This document shows positions 13,173-26,728 of a stretch of DNA of 64,000 nt, piece after piece; position 1 is the stretch's first letter; every line of letters begins with the position of its first letter. Made by a program: the position numbers and the translations under genes. This DNA comes from Pseudomonas oryzihabitans (GTDB lineage Bacteria; Pseudomonadota; Gammaproteobacteria; Pseudomonadales; Pseudomonadaceae), in the NCBI RefSeq assembly GCF_007665395.1, contig NZ_VDND01000005.1:124001-188000 (forward strand). Reading direction: 5' to 3'. The notes below the pieces were generated by a model that was not told the DNA's origin, searched no databases, and saw nothing but the letters and a program-made list of their open reading frames with translations.

Positions 13173-14642
13173 GTGTCGGTCGAACTCTGGCAACGTTGCG
13201 TGGATGTGCTGCGCGACGAACTGCCTTCGCAACAATTCAATACCTGGATCCGGCCACTGCAGGTGGAAGCGGAAGGGGATGAGCTGCGGGTGTTCGCGCC
13301 CAACCGCTTCGTGCTCGACTGGGTCAACGAGAAGTACCTGGGCCGAATCCTCGAGTTGCTCGAGGAGCATGCCGACGACGGCATCGCGCCGGTGCTGTCC
13401 TTGTTGATCGGCAGCAAGCGCAGCAACAAGCCGCGCCCGGCCCAGACGCCGAGCAGCCAGGGCACGCCGTTGCCGCCGCCCGTGCAGGCGCCGCAACCCA
13501 TCCAGTCGGACATCGTCACCGCGGGCGTCGCCCTGGAAGACGTCACGGCGGAGCTGGCCGAGGCCGACGAGCCGGCGGTCAGGACCGAACGCACCGTGCA
13601 GGTGGAGGGCGCGCTCAAGCACACCAGCTACCTCAACCGCACCTTCACCTTCGAGAACTTCGTCGAGGGCAAGTCCAACCAGCTGGCCCGCGCCGCGGCC
13701 TGGCAGGTGGCGGACAACCCCAAGCACGGCTACAACCCGCTCTTCCTTTATGGCGGCGTCGGCCTGGGTAAGACCCACCTGATGCATGCGGTGGGTAACC
13801 ACCTGCTCAAGCGCAATCCGAATGCCAAGATCGTCTATCTGCATTCGGAGCGCTTCGTCGCCGACATGGTCAAGGCGCTGCAGCTCAACGCCATCAACGA
13901 ATTCAAGCGCTTCTACCGTTCGGTGGATGCGCTGCTGATCGACGACATCCAGTTCTTCGCCCGCAAGGAGCGTTCGCAGGAAGAGTTTTTCCACACCTTC
14001 AACGCCCTGCTCGAAGGTGGACAACAGGTGATTCTCACCAGCGACCGTTATCCCAAGGAGATCGATGGCCTGGAAGAGCGACTCAAGTCGCGCTTCGGCT
14101 GGGGTCTCACCGTGGCGGTGGAGCCGCCGGAGCTGGAAACGCGGGTGGCGATCCTGATGAAGAAGGCCGACCAGGCCAAGGTCGACCTGCCCCATGACGC
14201 CGCCTTCTTCATCGCCCAGCGCATCCGCTCCAACGTGCGCGAGCTGGAAGGCGCCCTCAAGCGGGTGATCGCCCACGCCCACTTCATGGGTCGCGACATC
14301 ACCATCGAACTGATCCGCGAATCGCTCAAGGATCTGCTGGCGCTTCAGGACAAGCTGGTCAGCATCGACAATATCCAGCGCACCGCGGCCGAGTACTACA
14401 AGATCAAGATCGCCGATCTGCTGTCCAAACGCCGCTCGCGTTCGGTGGCCCGGCCGCGGCAGGTCGCCATGGCGCTGTCCAAGGAACTGACCAACCACAG
14501 CCTGCCGGAAATCGGCGACGCCTTTGGCGGACGCGATCACACGACGGTGTTGCATGCCTGTCGCAAGATCGCCGAACTTCGGGAATCCGACGCGGATATT
14601 CGCGAGGATTACAAGAACCTGCTGCGTACCCTGACCACCTGA
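13173..14642 (+). CDS. dnaA: Chromosomal replication initiator DnaA
   Basis: DnaA-ATP binds the DnaA boxes, melts oriC and loads DnaB. The 489-residue protein starts with GTG at 13173 ([19 protein letters not shown]), preceded by GGGAG; a longer in-frame start is not conserved. Domain I covers about residues 1-75, a proline-rich linker follows (75-150), the AAA+ domain has Walker A GGVGLGKT at 194-201 and the LLIDDIQFF Walker B, and the C-terminal DNA-binding domain has [14 protein letters not shown] and [11 protein letters not shown]. It leads dnaA-dnaN-recF-gyrB. Confidence 0.98.
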   Translation: MSVELWQRCVDVLRDELPSQQFNTWIRPLQVEAEGDELRVFAPNRFVLDWVNEKYLGRILELLEEHADDGIAPVLSLLIGSKRSNKPRPAQTPSSQGTPLPPPVQAPQPIQSDIVTAGVALEDVTAELAEADEPAVRTERTVQVEGALKHTSYLNRTFTFENFVEGKSNQLARAAAWQVADNPKHGYNPLFLYGGVGLGKTHLMHAVGNHLLKRNPNAKIVYLHSERFVADMVKALQLNAINEFKRFYRSVDALLIDDIQFFARKERSQEEFFHTFNALLEGGQQVILTSDRYPKEIDGLEERLKSRFGWGLTVAVEPPELETRVAILMKKADQAKVDLPHDAAFFIAQRIRSNVRELEGALKRVIAHAHFMGRDITIELIRESLKDLLALQDKLVSIDNIQRTAAEYYKIKIADLLSKRRSRSVARPRQVAMALSKELTNHSLPEIGDAFGGRDHTTVLHACRKIAELRESDADIREDYKNLLRTLTT

Positions 14643-14670
14643 CGGACGCGGCCCTGGCAAGGACCTGACC

Positions 14671-15774
14671 ATGCATTTCACCATTCAACGCGAAGCCCTG
14701 TTGAAACCGCTGCAGCTGGTGGCCGGTGTCGTGGAACGTCGGCAAACGCTGCCGGTGCTGTCCAACGTACTCCTGGTCGTGGAAGGCCAGCGGCTGTCGC
14801 TCACCGGTACCGACCTGGAAGTCGAGCTGGTTGGCCGGGTCGAGCTGGAAGAAGCCGCCGAAGCCGGCGAGATCACCGTGCCGGCGCGCAAGCTGATGGA
14901 CATCTGCAAGAGCCTGCAGCCCGATGCGCTGATCGACATCCGCACCGAGGAGCAGAAGCTGCTGATCCGCTCCGGCCGCAGCCGCTTCACCCTGTCCACC
15001 CTGCCGGCCAACGACTTCCCTACCGTGGAGGAAGGCCCGGGCTCGCTGAAGTTCAGCATTCCCCAGGGCCGCCTGCGCCGCCTGATCGAACGTACCGGTT
15101 TCGCCATGGCCCAGCAGGACGTGCGCTACTACCTCAATGGCATGCTGCTGGAAGCCAGTACCGGGCGCCTGCGCGCCGTGGCCACCGACGGTCACCGGCT
15201 GGCCATGTGCATGCTCGAGGCCGAGGTCGACCAGGCCGAGAAGCACCAGGTCATCGTGCCGCGCAAGGGCATCCTGGAATTGTCGCGCTTGCTCACCGAG
15301 CCGGAAGAGCCGGTAAACGTGGTCCTCGGCCAGCACCACATCCGCGCCACCACCGGTGACTTCACCTTCACCTCCAAGCTGGTGGACGGCAAGTTCCCCG
15401 ACTACGAGCGGGTGCTGCCACGCCATGGCGACAAGCTGGTCCTCGGCGAGCGCCAGCACCTGCGCGAGGCCTTCAGCCGTACCGCCATCCTCTCCAACGA
15501 GAAATACCGCGGTATCCGCCTGCAGCTGGAAAATGGCTTCATGAAGATCCAGGCCAACAACCCGGAGCAGGAAGAGGCTGAGGAAGAGCTGCAGGTCGAC
15601 TACGACGGCGGCAGCCTGGAGATCGGCTTCAACGTCAGCTACCTGCTCGACGTGCTCGGCGTGATGACCACCGACCAGGTACGCATCACCCTGTCCGATT
15701 CCAGCAGCAGTGCACTGTTGCAGGAGGCGGGCAACGATGATTCCTCCTATGTCGTGATGCCGATGCGCCTCTGA
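14671..15774 (+). CDS. dnaN: DNA polymerase III sliding clamp subunit beta
   Basis: The 367-residue beta clamp encircles DNA and tethers polymerase III. It begins [35 protein letters not shown], and its C-terminus VVMPMRL is the conserved clamp ending that forms part of the partner-binding pocket. Three repeats of the clamp fold are expected over this length. It starts 28 bases after dnaA and precedes recF by 10 bases. Confidence 0.98.
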   Translation: MHFTIQREALLKPLQLVAGVVERRQTLPVLSNVLLVVEGQRLSLTGTDLEVELVGRVELEEAAEAGEITVPARKLMDICKSLQPDALIDIRTEEQKLLIRSGRSRFTLSTLPANDFPTVEEGPGSLKFSIPQGRLRRLIERTGFAMAQQDVRYYLNGMLLEASTGRLRAVATDGHRLAMCMLEAEVDQAEKHQVIVPRKGILELSRLLTEPEEPVNVVLGQHHIRATTGDFTFTSKLVDGKFPDYERVLPRHGDKLVLGERQHLREAFSRTAILSNEKYRGIRLQLENGFMKIQANNPEQEEAEEELQVDYDGGSLEIGFNVSYLLDVLGVMTTDQVRITLSDSSSSALLQEAGNDDSSYVVMPMRL

Positions 15775-15784
15775 TCGCCGCTCG

Positions 15785-19311
<3,527 letters not shown>

Positions 19312-19697
19312 TCGAGCGTTGTTATGCACAAGCCCCGCGCTGCGGGGCTTTTTTGTGGAAAACATTCTGGCCAGATGGCATCGCCGTTTCGTTCCCCTGC
19401 GTGCCTTGCCATTCATCTTATAGCTGAAGGTTTTGTGGATAGTTTCGCTAAGCGTCTTTTCGGCGATGCCATAAAAGTGTGCAAAGAGGCCGTGCCATGC
19501 GGCATAGAGGCACAGGGTATAACGAAAGGGCCTGTGGATAAGCCTGGGAATAAGCTTGTCGGTACTTGTGGAATTCCCGGTATTGGCGCAAGAGGTCCAA
19601 GAGCGACGCAGGACAAAGCCGTGCGAGAGCCTGTGGATAAGTCTGTGGAAAATCGGAGGAAAACCGGAGGAAACGCCAGGCCCTTGCGGCCTGGCGG
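19312..19697. other. gyrB-plsC intergenic region with DnaA boxes
   Basis: Besides the gyrB terminator this 386-base convergent gap has no gene. It holds two perfect DnaA boxes TGTGGATAA (19533-19541 and 19632-19640) and TGTGGATAG (19434-19442), all in the same orientation, plus two TGTGGAA sequences. Convergent genes need no promoter here, so the boxes are unlikely to serve transcription. Confidence 0.6.
19330..19354 (+). terminator. Rho-independent terminator of the dnaA-gyrB operon
   Basis: AAGCCCCGC, a short loop and GCGGGGCTT form a strong stem directly followed by a T-run (TTTTTT) 18 bases after the gyrB stop. Confidence 0.9.
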
Positions 19698-20447
19698 TCA
19701 GGCCACGCAGCGCTGGCTAGAGTGGGCGTCGGGCTTGGGCGCGAGGGCCTGCTCGATGAAGGCGAAGCAGCGGTTGTTGAGATCGACGATGGCGCGCGGA
19801 TCCTGGCCCTGGGGATGCAGCAGCGGACCGATGCTGACCTTGATGGTGCCCGGCGACTTGATCCAGGAGCGATTGGGCCAATAGGCGCCGGCATCGTGGG
19901 CGATGGGCAGGATGGGCACGTTCAGGCTGCAGGCCAGGGCGGCGCCGCCGCGGGAGAACTTGCCCATCTGGCCATAATCGATGCGGGTGCCCTGGGGGAA
20001 TATCAGCACCCAGCAACCCTGGGCCAGGTAGCGGCCGCCCTGCTCGGTGAGCTGCTGCAGGGCGAGCTTGCCGTTGTCACGGTCGATGGCGATGGGCTTG
20101 AGCAGCGAGAAGGCCCAGCCAAAGAAGGGGATCCGCAGCAATTCGCGCTTGATCACCTGGGAGGTGGGCTCGAACTGGGCGGAGAGGAAAAAGGTTTCCC
20201 AGGTGCTCTGGTGGTTGGCCACGATCACGCAGGGTTGCGCCGGGACGTTCTCCAGGCCGTCGATCTCGTAGCGGATGCCGCAGACGACCTTGGCCAGCCA
20301 GACGGCGAAGCCGGTCCAGGCCTTGACCACCAGCCGATAGCGGGCGCGATAGGCCAGGAAGGGCGCGATCAGCAGGCTGACGCAGGACCAGAGGATGCCG
20401 CTGGTACCCAGCAGCAGGTAGAACAACAGGGTACGCAAGAGCCGCAT
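19698..20447 (-). CDS. plsC: 1-acyl-sn-glycerol-3-phosphate acyltransferase
   Basis: Converts lysophosphatidic acid to phosphatidic acid at the inner membrane. The 249-residue product has N-terminal hydrophobic segments (MRLLRTLLFYLLLGTSG...) and the acyltransferase motif NHQSTWE, i.e. H-x4-E rather than the commoner H-x4-D, and FPQGTRID in place of the usual FPEGTR. Both variants occur in proteobacterial PlsC-like enzymes. The ATG at 20447 overlaps the gmhB stop by one base. In P. aeruginosa the equivalent gene next to gmhB is annotated lptA/plsC; substrate preference cannot be read from sequence. Confidence 0.9.
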   Translation of the reverse strand: MRLLRTLLFYLLLGTSGILWSCVSLLIAPFLAYRARYRLVVKAWTGFAVWLAKVVCGIRYEIDGLENVPAQPCVIVANHQSTWETFFLSAQFEPTSQVIKRELLRIPFFGWAFSLLKPIAIDRDNGKLALQQLTEQGGRYLAQGCWVLIFPQGTRIDYGQMGKFSRGGAALACSLNVPILPIAHDAGAYWPNRSWIKSPGTIKVSIGPLLHPQGQDPRAIVDLNNRCFAFIEQALAPKPDAHSSQRCVA

Positions 20448-20989
20448 CAGGGCGCTTCCTCGAGCAGGTGATCGACCACCGCGGCCAGGTCGGCGAAGAC
20501 CTGGGTGCCGGATGGCAAGGGCTTGGCCAGGGTACGTTCGCCCTTGCCGGTACGCACCAGATAGGGTGTGCAGCCGAGGGCCAGGCCAGCTTCCAGGTCG
20601 CGCAGGCTGTCGCCGACCACGGGGACGCCGGTGAGCTCGCTGCGACCGTACTGAGCGGCGATGGCGCGGAACAGACCGGGCAGCGGCTTGCGGCAGGCGC
20701 AGGCCGCTTCCGGGCCATGGGGGCAGTGCAGGATCAGATCGACCTGACCGCCCTCCTCCGCCAGCAGGCGTTGCAGCTTCTCGTGCATGGCGGCCAGGTC
20801 GTCTGCCGTGAAGTAACCGCGGGCCAGGCCGGACTGGTTGGTGGCCACGGCCACCTGCCAGCCGGCCCGCTTCAGCCGGGCGATGGCGGCGAGGCTGCCG
20901 GGCAGCGGTTGCCACTGCTCGGCGCTGCGCACGTAGTCATCGGAATCGACGTTGATGACACCGTCGCGGTCCAGCACGATCAGCTTCAT
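20447..20989 (-). CDS. gmhB: D-glycero-beta-D-manno-heptose-1,7-bisphosphate 7-phosphatase
   Basis: A 180-residue HAD phosphatase of the ADP-heptose pathway for LPS inner core. The catalytic motif DRDGVIN gives nucleophile Asp7 and Asp9. A Zn-binding loop HCPHGPEAACACRKP near residue 90-105 is characteristic of GmhB. It begins 3 bases after glyS, suggesting one glyQ-glyS-gmhB-plsC transcript. Confidence 0.94.
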   Translation of the reverse strand: MKLIVLDRDGVINVDSDDYVRSAEQWQPLPGSLAAIARLKRAGWQVAVATNQSGLARGYFTADDLAAMHEKLQRLLAEEGGQVDLILHCPHGPEAACACRKPLPGLFRAIAAQYGRSELTGVPVVGDSLRDLEAGLALGCTPYLVRTGKGERTLAKPLPSGTQVFADLAAVVDHLLEEAP

Positions 20990-20992
20990 GCC

Positions 20993-23049
20993 CTAGCCCA
21001 GCACCGAGATATCGGCGATGCCGAGGAACAGGCCCCGCAGGTGGGCGAGCAGTGCATAGCGATTGGCGCGGACGCGTTCGTCTTCGGCGTTGACCAAGAC
21101 CTCGTCGAAGAAGGCATCCACCGGTGCGCGCAGGCTGGCCAGGCGCTCCAGGGCTTCGCGATAACGGCGGGCGGCGGCCAGGGGCGCGGCATCGCGCTCG
21201 GCGTCGGCGATGGCCGCGGCCAGGGTGCGCTCGGCGTCGGTCTCGAACAGCGCGGCATTGGCCTGGGTGGCGACCTGGCCCTCGAACTTGCCGAGCAGGT
21301 TGGAAACGCGCTTGTTGGCGGCGGCCAGGGCTTCGGCCTCGGGCAGGCGGCGGAAGGCCTGCACGGCCTGGACGCGCTGGTCGAAGTCCAGTGCCGAGGC
21401 CGGACGCAGGGCACGCACGGCCAGGTAGGCGGCGGTGTCGATACCTTCGTCTTCGTAACGCGCCCGCAGGCGATCGAAGACGAAGTCCAGTACCTGTTCC
21501 TGTAGCCCAGCGGCCTTGACCCGCTCGCCGTAGCCGGCGATGGCGAAGGCCACGGCGGCCGGCAGGTCCAGCTCCAGGCCCTTCTCGATGAGGATGCGCA
21601 GCACGCCCAAGGCCTGGCGGCGCAGGGCGAAGGGGTCCTTGCTGCCGGTGGGCAGCATGCCGATGCCGAAGATGCCGACCAGGGTGTCGAGCTTGTCGGC
21701 CAGGGCCACGGCGGCCCCGGTCAGGGTCTGCGGCAGTTCGGCGCCGGCGCCGCGCGGCATGTACTGCTCGTTGAGCGCCAGGGCCACGTCCTCGGCTTCG
21801 CCGCCCTTCTTGGCGTAGTAGTAGCCGGCGATACCCTGCATCTCGGGGAATTCGCCGACCATCTCGGTGGCCAGGTCGCACTTGGCGAGGACGCCGGCGC
21901 GGTGGGCGCGCTCGGCGTCACCGCCGATGCGCTCGGCGATGAAGGCGGCCAGGGCGGCGACGCGCTGGGCCTTGTCGTAGACGGTACCGAGCTGCGCCTG
22001 GAACACCACGTTCTTCAGGCGCTCGTTGAAGCTTTCCAGCGGATGCTTCTGGTCCTGCTTGAAGAAGAACTCGGCGTCGGTGAGACGCGGGCGGACCACC
22101 TTCTCGTTGCCGCTGACGATCTGCGCCGGATCCTTGCTCTCCAGGTTGGCCACGGTGATGAAGCGCGGCAGCAGCTTGCCCTGGGCATCCAGCAGGCAGA
22201 AGTACTTCTGGTTGTCCTGCATGGTGGTGATGAGGGCTTCCTGGGGCACCTCGAGGAAGCGTTCCTCGAAGGCGCAGACCAGGGGCACCGGCCATTCCAC
22301 CAGGGCGGTCACCTCGTCCAGCAGGGCCGGCGGTACCACCGCGCTGCCCTGCTCCGCCGCGGCCAGTTCGGCCACGCGGGATTCGATGAGCTGGCGGCGC
22401 TCGGCGAAGTCGGCCAGCACATGGGCGGCGCGCAGGTCGGCGGCGTAGTGGGCCGGGGCGCTGATGCGCACGGTAGCGGGATGATGGAAGCGGTGGCCGC
22501 GGGACTCACGGCCGGCGCGGCGGGTGAGGATCTCGCAGTCGATGACCTCGTCACCCAGCAGCATCACCAGCCACTGGGTCGGGCGGACGAATTCCTCGCG
22601 GCGGGCGGCCCAGCGCATGCGCTTGGGAATCGGCAACTCGGCCAGGGAGGCTTCGACGATGCCAGGCAGCAGGCTGGCCGCCGGCTGACCGGGGATGCTC
22701 TGGGAGAATCTCAGCTTGGGACCGCTGCGGTCGATGGCGCTGATGTCGACGCCGCATTTGCGGGCGAAGCCCAGGGCCGCCTGGGTCGGCTGGCCGTCGG
22801 CACCAAAGGCGGCCTGCACCGGCGGGCCGTCCAGGTTGACGCTACGCTCGGGCTGCTGGGTCTGCAGGGCTTCGACCAGCACCGCCAGGCGGCGCGGCGC
22901 GGCATAGGCGCGGGCACTGGCATAGCCGAGGCCGGCCTGCTTGAGGCCCTTCTCGATGCCGGCGAGGAAGCTATCGCCCAGGGTCTTGAGCGCCTTGGGG
23001 GGCAGTTCTTCGGTACCCAGCTCGACCAGGAAATCCAGGGAATCGCTCA

Positions 23050-23053
<4 letters not shown>
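20993..23053 (-). CDS. glyS: Glycyl-tRNA synthetase subunit beta
   Basis: The beta subunit of the heterotetrameric bacterial glycyl-tRNA synthetase. The 686-residue protein begins with the conserved [16 protein letters not shown]. Two adjacent ATG codons (23053 and 23050) are possible; the second is better spaced from the GGAGG that overlaps the end of glyQ. The first ATG overlaps the glyQ stop (ATGA), so the two subunits are translationally coupled, as fits their fixed stoichiometry. Confidence 0.97.
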
Positions 23054-24015
<962 letters not shown>

Positions 24016-24141
24016 GAAAAATACCCGTTCGGCTGCGACGAAAAGCCGGGGAGTATAGCCGAAAGCCGGTGGTGACCGCATGGGGGCTTAGGGCTGCCCG
24101 GCGGGAAAGTGCTTGCTTCCGTTATCGCAACTCTGGGCCCG

Positions 24142-24232
24142 CGTAGGTTGGGTTGAGCGTAGCGAAGCCCAACAGTGTCTCGGGGCGCCGGCGATGTCGG
24201 GCTTCGACGATAGCGCCGTCTCGACCCAACCT
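24142..24232. repeat. Inverted GTAGGTTGGGTTGAG-type repeat pair
   Basis: The unit GTAGGTTGGGTTGAGCGTAGCGAAGCCCAAC lies at about 24143-24173 and a partial inverted counterpart (GTCGGGCTTCGACG ... CTCGACCCAACCTA) at 24195-24232. Related units recur at 38963-38999, 39325-39360 and 39373-39411, so this is a dispersed family. Confidence 0.65.
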
Positions 24233-24255
24233 AGGGTCTGTCCTTATCGCGCTCA

Positions 24256-24338
24256 ATCGCGGCCAGGGCGGTCCGCCGAGGCGGCCGCTCCTACAAAAGC
24301 CTCACCCGCTGTAGGAGTGGCCGCCGATGAGGCCGGTG
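24256..24338. repeat. REP-like GTAGGAG inverted pair
   Basis: A unit running from ATCGCGGCC to CTCCTAC (24256-24294) faces an inverted unit beginning GTAGGAGTGGCCGCC (24311-24338). The first unit is nearly identical to 58534-58572. The GTAGGAGCGG head resembles REP elements of other pseudomonads. Confidence 0.7.
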
Positions 24339-24404
24339 GACGCCTCTCCTCCGCCCGCCAGTTGCGCTAAGGTGAGGCCTTTCCTTCTCGACCGAGTCTT
24401 CGCC

Positions 24405-24989
24405 ATGCCGCGTTGCTACTGGTGCACCGCCGATCCGCTGTACATCGACTATCACGACCGCGAATGGGGCGTGCCCCAGCGCGATCCGGCGGTGCTCTTC
24501 GAATTCCTGCTGCTGGAAGGCTTCCAGGCGGGCCTGTCGTGGATCACCATCCTCAAGAAGCGCGAACGCTATCGCGAGGTGCTGCATGGCTTCGATCCCC
24601 GGCGCCTGGCCCAGCTCACCGAGGCGGAGATCGAAGATCTCATGCAGGACCCGGGCATCATCCGTAATGGCGCCAAGCTGCGCGCCGCCCGGCAGAATGC
24701 CCAGGCCTGGCTCCGGCTCGAAGATCCCTCCGGCTGGCTGTGGTCCTTCGTCGGTGGCACGCCGCGCATCAATGCCTTCCGTGATCGCAGCGACGTCCCG
24801 GCGATCACGCCGGAGGCCGAGGCCATGAGCAAGGCGCTCAAGAAGGCGGGCTTCACCTTCGTCGGCCCGACCATCTGCTATGCCTTCATGCAGGCCATGG
24901 GACTGGTGATGGACCACACCCTCGACTGCGACCGGTACGCCGACCTGGCCCGTCCGTCGGCAGGGCTGCATGAATCCCTGAATGTATAG
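24405..24989 (+). CDS. tag: DNA-3-methyladenine glycosylase I
   Basis: Removes 3-methyladenine from alkylated DNA. The 194-residue protein starts MPRCYWCTADPLYIDYHDREWG and has the family Zn ligands Cys4, His17, His171 and Cys175. The segments EFLLLEGFQAGLSWITIL and AFRDRSDVPAITPEAEAMSKALKK are typical. An in-frame upstream extension was rejected because Cys4 anchors the true start. Confidence 0.96.
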   Translation: MPRCYWCTADPLYIDYHDREWGVPQRDPAVLFEFLLLEGFQAGLSWITILKKRERYREVLHGFDPRRLAQLTEAEIEDLMQDPGIIRNGAKLRAARQNAQAWLRLEDPSGWLWSFVGGTPRINAFRDRSDVPAITPEAEAMSKALKKAGFTFVGPTICYAFMQAMGLVMDHTLDCDRYADLARPSAGLHESLNV

Positions 24990-25078
24990 CAGCCGGTTAA
25001 GCTGAACCTTACGCTTTCTTAACGTTTCCGGGGCTCGTAGACGGTAAACTGTCGGCGCATTCAGACAGGAGCCCTCTT

Positions 25079-25966
25079 TTGGAAAGATTCAAAGGCGCGC
25101 TGATGATCGCCTTCCTGCGCCTTTTCGCCCTGCTGCCCTGGCCGCTGGTGCAGCGCCTGGGTGGCTTCATTGGCTGGTGCATGTGGAAGCTGCCGACCCG
25201 CGCCAGCACCGTCACCCGCATCAATCTCGCCCACTGTTTTCCCGAACTCGATGCCGCCGGCCTGGAGCGGCTGTCGCGCGAGTGCCTGCGCGGTATCGGC
25301 AAGACCCTGACCGAAAGCGCCTGCGCCTGGATCTGGTCGCCGCAGCGCTCGCTGCGCCTGGTGCGCGAGGTGGAGGGCATGGACGTCTTGCAGGAAGCCC
25401 TGGCCTCCGGCGATGGCGTGGTGGGCATCACCAGCCATCTCGGCAACTGGGAGTTGCTCAATCACTTCTACTGCTCCCATGCCAAGCCGATCATCTTCTA
25501 CCGGCCGCCCAAGCTGAAGGCGGTGGATGACTTGCTCAAGCGCCAGCGGGTGCAGCTGGGCAACCGGGTGGCACCGTCCACCCCGGAAGGCATCATCAGC
25601 GTGATCAAGGAAGTCCGTCGTGGCGGCGCGGTGGGCATTCCCGCCGATCCCGAGCCGAGCCGCAGCGCCGGGCTGTTCGTGCCCTTCCTCGGTACCACCG
25701 CCCTGACCAGCAAGTTCGTCCCCTCGCTGCTGGCCCGCGGCAAGGCCCGGGGAGTGTTCTTCCATGCGGTGCGCCTGGAGGACGGCAGCGGCTACAAGGT
25801 GATCCTGGAAGCCGCGCCGCCGGCCATGTACGACCCGGACCCGGAGGTCTCGGTGGCGGCCATGAGCGAGGTGCTGGCCGGCTATGTACGGCGCTATCCG
25901 ACCCAGTACATGTGGAGCATGAAGAGATTCAAGAATCGCCCGGAAGGCGAGGAAAAGTGGTACTAG
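25079..25966 (+). CDS. LpxL/HtrB-family lipid A acyltransferase
   Basis: A 295-residue lysophospholipid-acyltransferase-fold protein that would add a secondary acyl chain (lauroyl or hydroxylauroyl) to lipid A at the inner membrane. An N-terminal hydrophobic segment (LMIAFLRLFALLPWPLV) is followed by the catalytic H-x4-E motif HLGNWE at residues 120-125 and PADPEPSRSAGLFVPFLG. The start is TTG at 25079 with AGGAG upstream. Its position beside tag corresponds to PA0011 (htrB-type) of P. aeruginosa. Which acyl chain it transfers cannot be told. Confidence 0.88.
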   Translation: MERFKGALMIAFLRLFALLPWPLVQRLGGFIGWCMWKLPTRASTVTRINLAHCFPELDAAGLERLSRECLRGIGKTLTESACAWIWSPQRSLRLVREVEGMDVLQEALASGDGVVGITSHLGNWELLNHFYCSHAKPIIFYRPPKLKAVDDLLKRQRVQLGNRVAPSTPEGIISVIKEVRRGGAVGIPADPEPSRSAGLFVPFLGTTALTSKFVPSLLARGKARGVFFHAVRLEDGSGYKVILEAAPPAMYDPDPEVSVAAMSEVLAGYVRRYPTQYMWSMKRFKNRPEGEEKWY

Positions 25967-26136
25967 ACGCCCAGCCGCGCCCGGGGCCTGCCCGGGCAGA
26001 CCGGCTGCGCAAGGCCGTGCGCGCCGGATCGCTCGGCTGATTCCCTAGACCGTTCGGTCGGCGCGCGGCTGACAGGCGCCCGGCTTTGCCGGAAGCTGCG
26101 GGGACTGCAAGGAGCGCCTATCCAGGGAGTCAGGCG

Positions 26137-26409
26137 ATGAATTCGCGCGATCAGCGCCACCATACCCGTACCCCGCTCAAGTGCCGGCTGTGGATCTCCT
26201 ATCCGGAGGGCGAGATCGTCGGCGAGACGCGCGATCTCTCCGACGGCGGCGTCTATGTGGTGCATCCCGAGTTGAGCCGGCTACCGCGCGGCACCCGGGT
26301 GATCGGCCAGGTGCTCGACCTGCCGATGGAGGCGCCCAAGGTGAACATGGAGGTCATGCGTACCGATGGCGAGGGCGCCGGCCTTAAGTTCCTGCGCGAT
26401 CACGACTGA
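26137..26409 (+). CDS. PilZ-domain protein
   Basis: A 90-residue stand-alone PilZ domain. The c-di-GMP-binding signature is intact: RHHTR (R-x3-R, residues 7-11) and DLSDGG (D-x-S-x-x-G, about residues 33-38). It probably signals c-di-GMP levels to an unknown partner. The position matches PA0012 of P. aeruginosa. It converges with the TPR gene and overlaps its end by 10 bases. Confidence 0.88.
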   Translation: MNSRDQRHHTRTPLKCRLWISYPEGEIVGETRDLSDGGVYVVHPELSRLPRGTRVIGQVLDLPMEAPKVNMEVMRTDGEGAGLKFLRDHD

Positions 26410-26717
26410 GCGCGGCGCGCCAGCCGCTTGAGGAACACCGTCATCTCCTTTTCCGCCTGCTTGTCGCCCTTGGCTTGCGCGGCCTGCAGGCCTTGCGTCC
26501 AGGCCGCCGCGGCGCTGGCCAGGTCGCCACTGCCTTCATGGGCCTTGCCCAACAGCTTCCAGGCCGCCGAATAGGCCGGATCGAATTCCACGCAGCGCGC
26601 CAGGTGCTCGACGGCGCGCGCTGGCTCGCCGGCGTCCAGGTAGCCCTTGCCCAGGCCGAATCTCAGCAGGGCGTTGTCCTGGCCGCGGGCGAGCAGCTTC
26701 TCGAGGGATTCGAGCAT
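26400..26717 (-). CDS. TPR-repeat protein
   Basis: A 105-residue soluble helical protein with about two to three tetratricopeptide units (LRFGLGKGYLDAGEPARAVEHL, then AAWKLLGKAHEGSGDLASAAAAWTQGL). It starts 11 bases after rsmB and is probably co-transcribed with fmt-rsmB. A similar gene is conserved at this place in P. aeruginosa (PA0015 region). The function is unknown; TPRs imply a protein-protein role. Confidence 0.82.
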   Translation of the reverse strand: MLESLEKLLARGQDNALLRFGLGKGYLDAGEPARAVEHLARCVEFDPAYSAAWKLLGKAHEGSGDLASAAAAWTQGLQAAQAKGDKQAEKEMTVFLKRLARRAQS

Positions 26718-26728
26718 GGCGAGGCCTC

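Larger units (their letters stand above)
24016..24404. other. glyQ-tag intergenic region carrying two REP-like families
   Basis: A 389-base divergent gap. It carries an inverted pair built on GTAGGTTGGGTTGAG / CTCGACCCAACCTA (24142-24232) and a second inverted pair of GTAGGAG-type units (24256-24338). Promoters for glyQ and tag must lie in the outer parts but are not clear. Confidence 0.6.

Noticed and set aside
13017..14684. A 555-codon minus-strand frame opposite dnaA
   Set aside because: Shadow of dnaA; it also runs through oriC sequence, with no domain signature.
19448..19894. Minus-strand frame with repeated YPQA motifs between gyrB and plsC
   Set aside because: The repeats are DnaA boxes read as codons; the rest overlaps plsC in another frame.
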